From the NCBI GenBank assembly GCA_965219165.1, contig CBDCMW010000002.1:1426001-1490000 (forward strand): DNA of 64,000 nt, read 5' to 3'. Source of the stretch: Aldehydirespirator sp965219165 (GTDB lineage: Bacteria; Actinomycetota; Acidimicrobiia; Acidimicrobiales; Aldehydirespiratoraceae). Each line of letters begins with the position of its first letter. The stretch's first letter is position 1. The position numbers and the translations under genes are program-made. This document shows, piece by piece, positions 54,737 to 63,146 of this stretch. The notes below the pieces were generated by a model. That model ran no database searches. It was not told where the DNA came from and saw only the letters and a program-made list of their open reading frames with translations.

Positions 54737-55561
54737 TCAGCTCAACAGCTTGTCGAGCCGGGACTCGGCCTCGTCGGCCCCCGCGAAGCCCGGTTCGTTC
54801 GCCTCCAAGCGGCCCAGCCATCCGACCGACACCCAGCCGGCCATCACCGCGCCACCGTCGGTGTGCTCGGGGAGCTCGATGGCGTCACCCCAGTCCATCT
54901 TCACCCGGAACGCATCGGTGTGTCCCGGCCTGGGCTCGAGCTGCGCGGTGGCCATCGAGCGGGGCGGCTCGATGCCGACCTCGGTGCGCCGCCAGCCCTT
55001 GATGCTCGACAGTTCCCGGTCGGGGACGTTGATGTTGAGCACCACCGGCTCATCGGGCAGCGCGGTCGCCAGTCCCTCCACCGCCGCGGCGGCCACCGCG
55101 GCGGCCGTGTCCCAGTGCTGGTCGGCGAGCATCTCCTCCCAGCCCTGGCCCTCAACGCCGAACGACTCCACGGTCTGGCTCACGGCCACGCCGCTCACCC
55201 CGCCGTTGCGGGCGGTAAGGCAGGCCCCGACCGTGCCGGAGTGGTACACCGAGCGGCCCACGTTGGCGCCGGGGTTGATGCCGGCCACGACAAGGTCGTA
55301 GTGCCCGAACAGGTCCAGGCGCCCGAACATGACGCACAGCGCCGGCGGGCCCGTCACCGACCACACGTCGTCCACACCGTCTATGCGGGAGCGGTGCACT
55401 TCGGGCTTGATCAGGTGCAGCGGCCCGAAGGCTGCGCCGTATCCGGAGTACTCCTTGTCGGGCGCCACCACCACGACGTCGCCGATGGTGGCCATCGCCC
55501 GGGCCAGCACGTGCAGCCCGATGGAGTCGATGCCGTCGTCGTTGGTGACGAGAATGCGCAC
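54737..55561 (-). CDS. surE: 5'/3'-nucleotidase SurE
   Basis: A 274-aa survival protein E-type nucleotidase. The metal-binding start ILVTNDDGIDSIGLHVLA, the loop SGYGAAFGP, and AGINPGANVGRSVYHSGTVGA are diagnostic. It dephosphorylates nucleoside monophosphates during stress. The order surE-valS on the minus strand is of no known significance. The ORF starts directly at the invariant motif. Confidence 0.92.
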   Translation of the reverse strand: MRILVTNDDGIDSIGLHVLARAMATIGDVVVVAPDKEYSGYGAAFGPLHLIKPEVHRSRIDGVDDVWSVTGPPALCVMFGRLDLFGHYDLVVAGINPGANVGRSVYHSGTVGACLTARNGGVSGVAVSQTVESFGVEGQGWEEMLADQHWDTAAAVAAAAVEGLATALPDEPVVLNINVPDRELSSIKGWRRTEVGIEPPRSMATAQLEPRPGHTDAFRVKMDWGDAIELPEHTDGGAVMAGWVSVGWLGRLEANEPGFAGADEAESRLDKLLS

Positions 55562-55609
55562 CAGCGGACCCTAGCGGCCCACAAGTTGCCCGAAGCCCGG
55601 TGGGGCGGT

Positions 55610-58204
55610 TTAGTGGGGAGCGTCAGCCGCCAAGTCGCAGGCCACCGAGAACTCGGGTCCCTCAGACGTCACCAACTCGGTGATACGGCCCGCGGCCCGG
55701 ACGTCGTCGGCGACCGTCTCCAGCACGGCGAGTCGCTCGGCGTTGTCGGTGACGGCGGCCCGCAACACCTCGGTGCGCAACGGCCGCTTGGCCTCCGACT
55801 TGGCCCGTCGCACCTCGCTGAGCACTGCGGCCGCGACCGTGCTCGGCAACGCGCCTGCGTCGCCGGCTTCGGCCCGCAGCGGCTCGGGACGGGGCCAGGC
55901 CGAGGCATGCACGGAACCGCCGTGCCACCAGCGCCAGACCTCCTCGGCGACGAAGGGCATGAACGGTGCGAACAGCTGCTGCAGGACCGGCAGAGCGGTT
56001 CGCAGCGCCCGGCAGGCCGAGGCGGACGCGGCCGTGCCGTACTCGCCGTAGGCGCGGGCTTTCACCAGCTCGACATGGTCGTCGGCGAACGTCCACAAGA
56101 ACGACTCGGTGCGCTCCAGGGCCCGGGCGTAGTCGAAGGCATCCAGGGCGCCGGTGGCGTCCTGTACCAGGTCGGCCAGGCGGTGCAGCATCGAGCGGTC
56201 CAGCGCCTCGGTGACTTCTGCGGAGCCGGGGTCGTCGAAGCGAAGCACGAACTTGGAGACGTTGAGAAGCTTGACGGCCAGGCGCCGGCCGATGCGGAAC
56301 TGCTGCTCGTCGAAGGCGGTGTCGGTTCCCGGGCGCCCGCACGCGGCCCAGTAGCGCACCGCGTCGGCGCCGTAGCGCTCCAGCAGGTCGGTGGGCACCT
56401 GCACGTTGCCCCGGGACTTGGACATCTTCTTGCGGTCGGGGTCGAGGATCCAGCCCGACAGGGCGCAGTTGTGCCACGGGACCGTGCCGGCGTCGAAATG
56501 GGCCCGCACCACGGTGGAGAACAGCCACGTGCGGATGATGTCGTGGGCCTGGGGGCGCACGTCCATCGGGAAGGTGGCCGCGTGCAGGGCCTCGTCGGTG
56601 CGCCAGCCGGTGGCGATCTGGGGCGAGAGCGAGGACGTGGCCCACGTGTCCATCACGTCGGGGTCGCCCATGAACCCGCCGGGTCGGCCCCGCTGGGACT
56701 CGCCGTAGCCCGGCGGGCAGTCGGCCGACGGGTCGACGGGCAGGGCGGCCTCGTCGGGCCGGATCGGGCTCTCCCAGACGGGCGAGCCGTCGGCGTCGAG
56801 GCGGTACCAAAGCGGTATGGGCACGCCGAAGAAGCGCTGGCGGCTGATGAGCCAGTCGCCGTTGAGGCCGGCGATCCAGCTCTCGTAGCGGGCCTGCATG
56901 TAGCTCGGCACCCAGTTCATCTGGGCTCCCCGGTCGATGAGGGCCTGGCGCAGGTCGTCGTCGCGCCCGCCGTTGCGGATGTACCACTGGCGGCTGGAGA
57001 CGATCTCCAGGGGCTTGTCGCCCTTCTCGAAGAACTTGACCGGATGGGTGATGGGGCGGGGCTCGCCGTCGATGTCGCCGGATTCCGCGAAGATGGCCGC
57101 GATCTCGGTGCGGGACGCTGCCGCGGTCCTGCCGGCCAGGCGGGCGTAGGCGGCCCGGCCGGCTGCCGACTCGATGGCGTCCGGCGGGTCGGCTGCGAAG
57201 CGCCCGTCGCGCCCGATGACAGTGCGCACCGGCAGGTCGAGCTCGCGCCACCAGGTGACGTCGGCGGTGTCGCCGAACGTGCAGATCATGGCGATGCCGG
57301 TGCCCTTGTCGGGGTCGGCGAGCCGGTGGGCCAGCACCGGCACTTCCACGCCGAACACCGGGGTGCGCACCGTCGAGCCGAACCGCGACTTGTAGCGGCC
57401 GTCGTCGGGGTGGGCCACCAGAGCCACGCACGACGGCACCAGTTCAGGCCGGGTGGTGTCGATCCACACGTCAGCGCCGTCGGTGCTGCCGAATCGCAGC
57501 TTGTGGTAGGCGCCGGGGATCTCTCGGTCGTCGAGCTCGGCCTGGGCCACCGCGGTCTGGAAGCTCACGTCCCACAGCGAGGGCGCCTCGATCTGGTAGG
57601 CCTCGCCCCGTTGGAGGTTCTCCAGGAAGGCGAGCTGCGACACCCGGCGGCAGTGGGCGTCGATGGTGGCGTAGGTGCGGGTCCAGTCCACCGACAGCCC
57701 GATGCGCCGGAACAGGTCCTCGAAGGCCCGCTCGTCGGAGGCGGTGAGCTCCTCGCACAGCTCGATGAAGTTGGGCCGGCTGATGGCGATGATCTGGCGC
57801 TTGGCCACGGCCGAGGGCCGGCCCGCGTCGGGCGGCGCAGCGAAGCCGGGGTCGTAGGGCAGCGACGGATCGCAGCGCACCCCGTAGTAGTTCTGCACCC
57901 GGCGCTCGGTGGGCAGCCCGTTGTCGTCCCAGCCCATGGGATAGAACACGGCCTGGCCGGCCATGCGCCGGTGGCGGGCGATGATGTCGGTGTGGGTGTA
58001 GCTGAACACGTGCCCCACGTGCAGCGACCCGCTGACGGTGGGCGGGGGCGTGTCGATGGAGAACACCTCGGCCCGGGGCCGGCTGGCGTCGAAGCGGTAG
58101 ATGCCCGACGCCTCCCAGTCGGCGTCCCACTTGTCTTCGAGGCCTTCGAGGACGGGCTTGTCGGGGACCGTGGCCAGGCGGGGCTCGTGGGCGGGTCGGC
58201 TCAT
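55610..58204 (-). CDS. valS: Valyl-tRNA synthetase
   Basis: An 864-aa class I aminoacyl-tRNA synthetase charging tRNA-Val. PPPTVSGSLHVGHVFSYTH is the ATP-binding HIGH region, ERRVQNYYGV lies in the catalytic insertion, the CP1 editing domain follows, and KKMSKSRGNVQVP is the KMSKS loop. The C-terminal helical domain binds the anticodon; the usual long coiled-coil tail is short or absent. ATG 58204 starts the N-terminal domain without the extra eight residues of the longer frame. Confidence 0.95.
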   Translation of the reverse strand: MSRPAHEPRLATVPDKPVLEGLEDKWDADWEASGIYRFDASRPRAEVFSIDTPPPTVSGSLHVGHVFSYTHTDIIARHRRMAGQAVFYPMGWDDNGLPTERRVQNYYGVRCDPSLPYDPGFAAPPDAGRPSAVAKRQIIAISRPNFIELCEELTASDERAFEDLFRRIGLSVDWTRTYATIDAHCRRVSQLAFLENLQRGEAYQIEAPSLWDVSFQTAVAQAELDDREIPGAYHKLRFGSTDGADVWIDTTRPELVPSCVALVAHPDDGRYKSRFGSTVRTPVFGVEVPVLAHRLADPDKGTGIAMICTFGDTADVTWWRELDLPVRTVIGRDGRFAADPPDAIESAAGRAAYARLAGRTAAASRTEIAAIFAESGDIDGEPRPITHPVKFFEKGDKPLEIVSSRQWYIRNGGRDDDLRQALIDRGAQMNWVPSYMQARYESWIAGLNGDWLISRQRFFGVPIPLWYRLDADGSPVWESPIRPDEAALPVDPSADCPPGYGESQRGRPGGFMGDPDVMDTWATSSLSPQIATGWRTDEALHAATFPMDVRPQAHDIIRTWLFSTVVRAHFDAGTVPWHNCALSGWILDPDRKKMSKSRGNVQVPTDLLERYGADAVRYWAACGRPGTDTAFDEQQFRIGRRLAVKLLNVSKFVLRFDDPGSAEVTEALDRSMLHRLADLVQDATGALDAFDYARALERTESFLWTFADDHVELVKARAYGEYGTAASASACRALRTALPVLQQLFAPFMPFVAEEVWRWWHGGSVHASAWPRPEPLRAEAGDAGALPSTVAAAVLSEVRRAKSEAKRPLRTEVLRAAVTDNAERLAVLETVADDVRAAGRITELVTSEGPEFSVACDLAADAPH

Positions 58205-58416
58205 TCGGGCGCCCACGCTACCGCCCACCCTTCAAGCTTGGGTTGCGCGGATTGGTGACCCGTCACGCCGGGCTCGGCGCTGCCGCGGACCGGGCCCTGC
58301 AGGGCGCCGGCGCCAGCACCACAGCCGAGCACACTGCCGGCGGCTGACACCGAGGCTCAACCCCGGAAGCCCACCACTCAGTGGGACACTGCACGCCCTC
58401 GATGTGCATGTGGAGC

Positions 58417-59346
58417 TCAGCCATGGGCCCCTGCGAGCGGGAAGTAGGCATCGGTCAGCTCCTGTGACGCGGCCCACAGTCGCCGTTGCGTGTCGGGGTC
58501 GCGAGATCGGCGATTCGAGGTGACGACCACAGGGCGACCCCGCATCTCCATGACACCGCCCGGGCCGTAGTACTGGCCTCCCTCGGCGCTCGGGTCGGTG
58601 GCGGCGCGCAGGGTCGGCTGCGCGCCGGCCTCGGCGGGCTGGGTCGTCCATCGCACCAGCGGCCGCAGCCGGCGTTCTCCTGGAATGTGACGTCCGAGAT
58701 CGGTGTGCGAGACGCCGGGATGGGCGGCGAGCGCCACCGTCGGGGCTCCCGCCTCGGTCAGACGCCGCTGCAGTTCGTAGGTGAACAGGAGGTTGGCCAG
58801 TTTGGATCGGCCGTAGGCGGAGACCCGGTTGTAGCGGCGCTGGGCCTGCAGATCGTCGAAGTCGATGCGGGAGAGGATCCGGTGGGCGATGCTGCTGACC
58901 GTGACGATGCGCGACCCCTCGACGGGCAGGAGCCGGTCGAGCAGCAGCCCGGTCAACGCGAAGTGGCCGATGTGGTTGGTTCCGAACTGCAGTTCGAAAC
59001 CGTCCGTGGTCTTCTGCCGAGACGTGTACATGACTCCAGCGTTGTTGATGAGCAGGTCGATCCGGTCGGTGCTTGTCCGAAGCTCCCGTGCGGCGGAGCG
59101 GATCGAGTCCAGGGAGGACAGATCAAGCTGCTGTAGGTGCAGGTCGGCGTCCGGTGTCGCGGCCCGGATGCGGGCGACAGCCTCGGCTCCCCTGTCCAGA
59201 CTCCGTACGGCAAGCACCACCGAAGCGCTGTGAGCGGCGAGAGCACGTGCGGTTTCGAGACCCAGCCCAGAGTTGGCGCCGGTCACGACGCACACGCGCC
59301 CGCTCTGGTCCGGTATGTCGCCCTCGGTCCACGTCTCGGAGACCAT
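58417..59346 (-). CDS. SDR family oxidoreductase, retinol dehydrogenase-like
   Basis: A 309-aa SDR. GRVCVVTGANSGLGLETARA binds the cofactor, LLINNAGVMYTSR, VTVSSIAHR and YGRSKLANLLFTYEL give the NNAG, catalytic Ser and YxxxK. These match the RDH/light-dependent protochlorophyllide reductase-like branch. AGGAGG precedes the ATG at 59346. The 212-bp gap to valS contains no gene. Confidence 0.9.
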   Translation of the reverse strand: MVSETWTEGDIPDQSGRVCVVTGANSGLGLETARALAAHSASVVLAVRSLDRGAEAVARIRAATPDADLHLQQLDLSSLDSIRSAARELRTSTDRIDLLINNAGVMYTSRQKTTDGFELQFGTNHIGHFALTGLLLDRLLPVEGSRIVTVSSIAHRILSRIDFDDLQAQRRYNRVSAYGRSKLANLLFTYELQRRLTEAGAPTVALAAHPGVSHTDLGRHIPGERRLRPLVRWTTQPAEAGAQPTLRAATDPSAEGGQYYGPGGVMEMRGRPVVVTSNRRSRDPDTQRRLWAASQELTDAYFPLAGAHG

Positions 59347-59680
59347 CGCGTCCTCCTCAGCCAGCATTCCCCCGCGAGACTCCTGCGCTCAGGGCGTCAG
59401 CGGCCGACAAGGGAAGCTACCGGCCGCGCGCCCAGGCGCACTTTGCCGAGCTCGGGGCGGGCGTAGTCCTTGGACAGCACGCCTGCCCGCTGCCGCTTGC
59501 CGCGGGCTGAGCCTTCTTGGGTCGTCCTCTGGCCATGCTCTCTCCCTAGCGCCCGACAGCTCTCATCTCGCGAACCACCCGACTCTGGGCAGCGCCCGCC
59601 AAGCCTGCCACAACGCTGCGACATGGTCGCGACAGTCGGCATTCGAGCGCTGCACCGGCTGGAACAAGGAGGATTGAGAC

Positions 59681-59887
59681 GTGACGAACACGCAGCTGGA
59701 AGTCACCGTCAAGGCAGTCCTCTCCGCCGTGGAGGGCGACATCGAGCGTTTGCCAACCGATCAGGAGTTCTTCGACGCCCTCGACGGCATGGCTGACAAG
59801 CTCTATGACATCGACGGCTTGGTCGATCCGGCGCTGTGGGGACAGGCCTCCAACGGCCAGATCGAGCTGCCCACTACACCGTATTGA
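59681..59887 (+). CDS. Small acidic protein, first gene of a three-gene cassette
   Basis: A 68-aa acidic protein (LSAVEGDIERLPTDQEFF, then DGMADKLYDIDGLVDPALWG) starting with GTG after an excellent AGGAGG site. The next gene follows after a single base. I do not recognise the family. In a toxin-antitoxin reading it would be the antitoxin or regulator; no DNA-binding motif is visible, so the role is open. Confidence 0.6.
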   Translation: MTNTQLEVTVKAVLSAVEGDIERLPTDQEFFDALDGMADKLYDIDGLVDPALWGQASNGQIELPTTPY

Positions 59888-59888
59888 T

Positions 59889-60173
59889 ATGGAACGGCAA
59901 GATAATACACTCCCTTTGGTGTCAAAGGGCATTCATCCCAATAAGGAGGTTCGCAAGGCGATCCGGCAGCTCGAACAGGCGGGTTGGACCATCGAAGTGG
60001 CGACGGGCCGTTCCGCGCACCGGTGGGGCGCCGACCTCTGCCCGGCCCGCAATCCGGCCTGCACGACGGGCATTGCCGGGTCGCCCCGGGTGCCTGAGGA
60101 CCAGGCGAGTAGGCTGCTGAAGAGCGGTGCTAAGTGCAAGTGCCAAGAGGTAGACCGTCCAGGGAGGCCGTGA
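59889..60173 (+). CDS. HicA-like small protein, second gene of a three-gene cassette
   Basis: A 94-aa protein. NKEVRKAIRQLEQAGWTIEV and the following GRSAHRWG resemble the first helix and catalytic-histidine strand of HicA-type mRNA interferases (double-stranded-RNA-binding fold). Extra cysteines (DLCPARNPACTTG; AKCKC) could bind metal, unlike standard HicA. The stop TGA overlaps the next ATG. There is one base between it and the preceding gene, so the three are almost certainly one transcript. RNase activity is inferred only. Confidence 0.6.
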   Translation: MERQDNTLPLVSKGIHPNKEVRKAIRQLEQAGWTIEVATGRSAHRWGADLCPARNPACTTGIAGSPRVPEDQASRLLKSGAKCKCQEVDRPGRP

Positions 60174-60493
60174 TGGCAGTACACAACGTGCACTTCTTCG
60201 AGTTGGAGACCGACGGCACGCTTGACCTCTTGGAAGACTCGGTGTTCGATGCGCTCCACAAGGCCGGGTGCGACGACGCGCTCGTGGGTCATCGCCGTCT
60301 CGACTTCGCCCGCCGCGCTGACACTTGGGAGGAGGCTCTGAAGTCGGCCAAAGCCGACGCCGAGTCTGTTCCTGGCGTGCGGATTGTGGCCGCCAAGATC
60401 GACGCCGAGGACATCGAGGCTGCGCCCGCGGTCAGCTCGACGGCTTCGACAGCGAACGCAGGTGTTGGCTGTCGCAGCGCCGCTGCGGTCTAA
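60173..60493 (+). CDS. Third gene of the HicA-like cassette, uncharacterised
   Basis: A 106-aa protein. HFFELETDGTLDLLEDSVFD, GCDDALVGHRRLDFARRA and TWEEALKSAKADAESV suggest an alpha/beta domain; the last ~25 residues are a Ser/Ala/Thr-rich tail that may be an altered C-terminus, since DNA after it holds another gene fragment. GGGAGG precedes the ATG, which overlaps the previous stop (TGATG). The combination of a HicA-like gene with this partner suggests a toxin-antitoxin or immunity pair. Confidence 0.6.
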   Translation: MAVHNVHFFELETDGTLDLLEDSVFDALHKAGCDDALVGHRRLDFARRADTWEEALKSAKADAESVPGVRIVAAKIDAEDIEAAPAVSSTASTANAGVGCRSAAAV

Positions 60494-60514
60494 CCGACAT
60501 CCGAGAGATGGCTG

Positions 60515-60620
60515 TCAGGCGGCTTCGAGCTGGGGATCGAGGCTGAGTAGGGCGTCGAGTTCTGGGTCGACGACGCGCATGGTGCCGTCGACGTGGTGCT
60601 GGAGGTTGGATTCGCGTGAT
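60515..60620 (-). pseudogene. C-terminal fragment of an unidentified gene
   Basis: The minus strand ends an open frame with ESNLQHHVDGTMRVVDP then LDALLSLDPQLEAA and a stop at 60515-60517. The stretch has no start codon with RBS and is cut on its upstream side by the SpoU methyltransferase gene region. It resembles ordinary protein sequence in composition but the family is not recognised. It follows directly on the cassette. Confidence 0.3.
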
Positions 60621-60643
60621 CTCGACAACTGGTTCCGAGTTGG

Positions 60644-61255
60644 TCAGCCCGGCGTTGGGGCCCAGCGGCGGATCCAGGCGTGCATGGCTATGCCGGCGGC
60701 CACGCCGGCGTTGATGGAGCGGGTCGAGCCGAACTGGGCGATCGACACGACCTGCGCGGCTGCCGCCCTCGCGGCGGCCGACAGTCCCGGTCCCTCCTGG
60801 CCGAACAGCAGCACGCACCGCTGCGGCAGGTCCGCCGTCTCCAGCGGCACCGCGCCGGGCAGGTTGTCCACGCCGATCACCGGCAGCCCCTCGGCTCCGG
60901 CCCAGGCGGCCAGATCCTCCACCGTGGGGTGGTGGCGGACGTGCTGGTACACGTCGGTCATCATGGCCCCCCGCCGGTTCCAGCGCCTCCGGCCCACGAT
61001 GTGCACCTCGGCCGCGGCGAAGGCGTTGGCCGTGCGCACCACGGTGCCGATGTTGCGGTCGTGCTCCCAGTTCTCGATGGCCACGTGGAACGGGTGCCGC
61101 CGGGCGTCGAGGTCGGCCCGGATGGCGTCGACGCTCCAGTAGCGGTACCGGTCGCCCACGTTGCGCCGGTCGCCGTCGCGCAGCAGCTCAGGATCGAAGC
61201 GATCGCCCTCGGGCCACGGCTCGGGATGAGGGCCGACGCCGACCGGCTCGCTCAC
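60644..61255 (-). CDS. TrmH/SpoU-family RNA 2'-O-methyltransferase
   Basis: A 203-aa SPOUT methyltransferase. HVAIENWEHDRNIGTVVRTA is motif 1, VLLFGQEGPGLS motif 2 and GSTRSINAGVAAGIAMHAWI motif 3, the last containing the knot. It lacks the N-terminal L30e-like domain of RlmB, so it resembles tRNA methyltransferases of the TrmH class. GTG 61255 with GGGGAG upstream is chosen; ATG 61303 would add 16 residues without similarity. Confidence 0.88.
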   Translation of the reverse strand: MSEPVGVGPHPEPWPEGDRFDPELLRDGDRRNVGDRYRYWSVDAIRADLDARRHPFHVAIENWEHDRNIGTVVRTANAFAAAEVHIVGRRRWNRRGAMMTDVYQHVRHHPTVEDLAAWAGAEGLPVIGVDNLPGAVPLETADLPQRCVLLFGQEGPGLSAAARAAAAQVVSIAQFGSTRSINAGVAAGIAMHAWIRRWAPTPG

Positions 61256-61345
61256 AGCGCTCCCCGCTGACAGCCGCCCCCAACCACAGAACCCAACGTA
61301 CAAGCGGTCCGTTCAGTCGGACGCGGTCCCTCTAGTCTTGGCCTG

Positions 61346-62389
61346 GTGAAGCTCCGGTTCGGTCCCGGGCCCCGAGGCGGTCCTCCCCACCCGGCCAGAG
61401 GCGCCGCGCAGGACCCCTGGGGCCGCTTCCGGGCCGGGCTGGGCGTGCTCGCACTGGTGATCGCCGGGGGCACGTTCGGCTACCACAGGCTCGGACTCAC
61501 GGTGGGGGAGGCCCTCTACCAGACCGTCATCACCATCACCACTGTGGGCTACGGCGAGGTCGGCACGGTGACCGACAGTTACCGGGTCTTCACTGTCCTG
61601 CTCATCCTGTTCGGAACGGGCACGGCCCTCTACACGCTGGGTGTTCTCATAGAGTCGCTGTTCGAGGGCCGGCTCGACGACCAGATTCGGAGGCGGCGCA
61701 TGCAGAAGAAGATCGACCGGCTGTCCAGCCACATCGTGTTGTGCGGCTTCGGCCAGGTCGGACGGTCCATCAACCGGGAGCTGGCCAGTGCGGGCCGCAC
61801 GGTGGTGGTCGTCGACCGCCGCGAGCTCGACGACGAAGGGCTGCCGCTCAACGTTTTGGGCGAAGCCACCGACGACAGCGTGCTGGTGTCGACCGGCCTT
61901 GAGCGGGCCAGCGCGCTGGTGCTGGCCCTCGACTCCGATGTGGACAACCTCTTCGTGGCGCTGACGGCCCGCTCGATGTGCCCGGGCCTTTTCATCGTGG
62001 CCCGCTCCAACCAGCCCTCCGCGGAGCCGAAGCTGCGCCAGGCCGGCGTGGACCGCGTCGTCAATACCCATGAGATCGGCGGATCGAGGATGGCGGCGCT
62101 GGTGCTGCAGCCCGACGTGGTCGAGTTCCTCGATGTCGTCATGCACGACGAGCAACTGGCCGTCCACCTGGCCGAGACCCGGATCGTCCTCGACGGACCG
62201 TTCGACGGCATGGCCCTGTCGGCGTGTGAGATCAACGAGTCGACCGGGGCGACGGTGCTCGCGGTGCGTCGCGCCGAGTCGTTCGTGACCAACCCGCCGG
62301 ACCACTTCGTGCTGGCCGCCGGCGACGTGCTCATCGCGCTGGGCACCATGAACCAGCTTGCAGAACTCAAGTCCAAGGCGAAGGTCTAG
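61346..62389 (+). CDS. Potassium channel with TrkA-type RCK domain
   Basis: A 347-aa ion channel. Two membrane helices (VLALVIAGGTFGYH; VLLILFGTGTALYTLG) flank a pore loop with the selectivity filter TITTVGYGEV. A cytosolic TrkA_N Rossmann domain follows (IVLCGFGQVGRSINRELAS) and a TrkA_C domain (SACEINESTGATVLAV). This is the architecture of Ca2+- or nucleotide-gated MthK-like K+ channels. The long Pro/Gly-rich N-terminus is unusual but plausible. Confidence 0.92.
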   Translation: MKLRFGPGPRGGPPHPARGAAQDPWGRFRAGLGVLALVIAGGTFGYHRLGLTVGEALYQTVITITTVGYGEVGTVTDSYRVFTVLLILFGTGTALYTLGVLIESLFEGRLDDQIRRRRMQKKIDRLSSHIVLCGFGQVGRSINRELASAGRTVVVVDRRELDDEGLPLNVLGEATDDSVLVSTGLERASALVLALDSDVDNLFVALTARSMCPGLFIVARSNQPSAEPKLRQAGVDRVVNTHEIGGSRMAALVLQPDVVEFLDVVMHDEQLAVHLAETRIVLDGPFDGMALSACEINESTGATVLAVRRAESFVTNPPDHFVLAAGDVLIALGTMNQLAELKSKAKV

Positions 62390-62462
62390 GCCTCACGCCA
62401 ACGCCCGCGTCCAGGCCTCACGGCAGCGCCCGCCTCCAGGACTCACGGCGACGGCAGCGTCC
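62388..62462 (+). repeat. Three imperfect 25-bp tandem repeats
   Basis: Units starting AGGCCTCACG or AGGACTCACG occur at 62388-62412, 62413-62437 and 62438-62462 immediately after the channel stop codon (the first includes its last bases). They differ at a few positions. They could be a local slippage product or a binding array upstream of the tRNA genes. Confidence 0.75.
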
Positions 62463-62513
62463 ATCTCCTCGCAGTGTCGGCGCTGGCCCGGCCGGGTATC
62501 GTGAGCGACGCTG

Positions 62514-62585
62514 TCGGGGATGGTGTAATAGGTAACACAGCTGGTTCTGGTCCAGCCATTGGGGGTTCAAGTCCTCCTCCCCGAA
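62514..62585 (+). tRNA. tRNA-Gln (anticodon CTG)
   Basis: A 72-nt cloverleaf: acceptor TCGGGGA pairs with TCCCCGA; the D-arm is GTGT/ACAC; the anticodon arm GCTGG-TTCTGGT-CCAGC has CTG at 62547-62549; the T-arm is GGGGG-TTCAAGT-CCTCC with one G-T pair; discriminator A. No encoded CCA. Structure and anticodon fit tRNA-Gln. Confidence 0.93.
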
Positions 62586-62631
62586 CCCGGCGCTATGCTG
62601 CGCCCGCCCGCGGCACCCGCGGCCCGCACCT

Positions 62632-62704
62632 GCCCCGTTCGTCTAGCGGCCTAGGACGCCACCCTCTCAAGGTGGTAGCACGGGTTCAAATCCCGTACGG
62701 GGTG
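62632..62704 (+). tRNA. tRNA-Glu (anticodon CTC)
   Basis: A 73-nt cloverleaf: acceptor GCCCCGT pairs with ACGGGGT (one G-T pair); the anticodon stem CCACC/GGTGG encloses CTCTCAA with anticodon CTC; the T-arm is CGGGTTCAAATCCCG; discriminator G. Sequence TCGTCTAGCGGCCTAGGAC is characteristic of tRNA-Glu. It lies 46 bp downstream of tRNA-Gln, as often seen in actinobacteria. Confidence 0.95.
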
Positions 62705-62732
62705 CTCCGAGTCTCGCCTCTTGCCGAGCCGC

Positions 62733-63092
62733 TCAAGCCGGCTGGTTGAGTTCGATCATGTTGCCGGCCGGATCGAAGAAGAAGGTCTGGCGGGCCGGCG
62801 TTCCCGGCAGCGGCTTGGGGTCGGCCACCTCCACGCCCCGATCCCGCAGTTGCGCCACCGCGGCATCGATGTCGTCCACCCGGAAGGCCCAGTGCTGACC
62901 GGCGGGCGGCACCCAGCCCTCGACCTCGATCAGGTGAACTTCGCCGCCGCCGGGGGTGCGCAGCCAGCGGCCGTCGAAGCCGAAGTCGGGCCGGGGCAGC
63001 ACGGCCATGCCCAGCACGTCGGTGTAGAACGGCGCGGCGACCTCCACATCGTCGACGTTGATCGACACGTGGTGCACCGGTCCGAGTTCCAT
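62733..63092 (-). CDS. VOC (glyoxalase-like) family protein
   Basis: A 119-aa single-domain vicinal-oxygen-chelate protein. VHHVSINVDDVEVAAPFYTD starts the first module, WAFRVDDIDAAVAQLRDRG the second, and FFFDPAGNMIELNQ ends it with the metal-binding glutamate. ATG 63092 is preferred to TTG 63101. The mutM gene lies 54 bp upstream on the same strand. Substrate unknown. Confidence 0.87.
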   Translation of the reverse strand: MELGPVHHVSINVDDVEVAAPFYTDVLGMAVLPRPDFGFDGRWLRTPGGGEVHLIEVEGWVPPAGQHWAFRVDDIDAAVAQLRDRGVEVADPKPLPGTPARQTFFFDPAGNMIELNQPA

Positions 63093-63146
63093 GAATTGCA
63101 AGTTAGCGCCGCTGGTGTGGCGCTGCGGGGGTTGGCGTCGCTGGTG

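Noticed and set aside
54863..58258. 1131-codon plus-strand open frame opposite surE and valS
   Set aside because: It spans two conserved minus-strand genes and has no domain; composition is that of an antisense shadow.
58263..58451. Minus-strand ORF beginning MAELHMHIEG, reminiscent of the adenosine deaminase start
   Set aside because: Only the first ten residues resemble it; the rest is unrelated and there is no metal-binding continuation. It overlaps the 3' end of the SDR gene.
59397..59540. Possible small minus-strand gene beginning MARGRPKK
   Set aside because: The frame loses protein character after ~12 codons and would need a frameshift to join a plausible tail; too weak to list as a gene.
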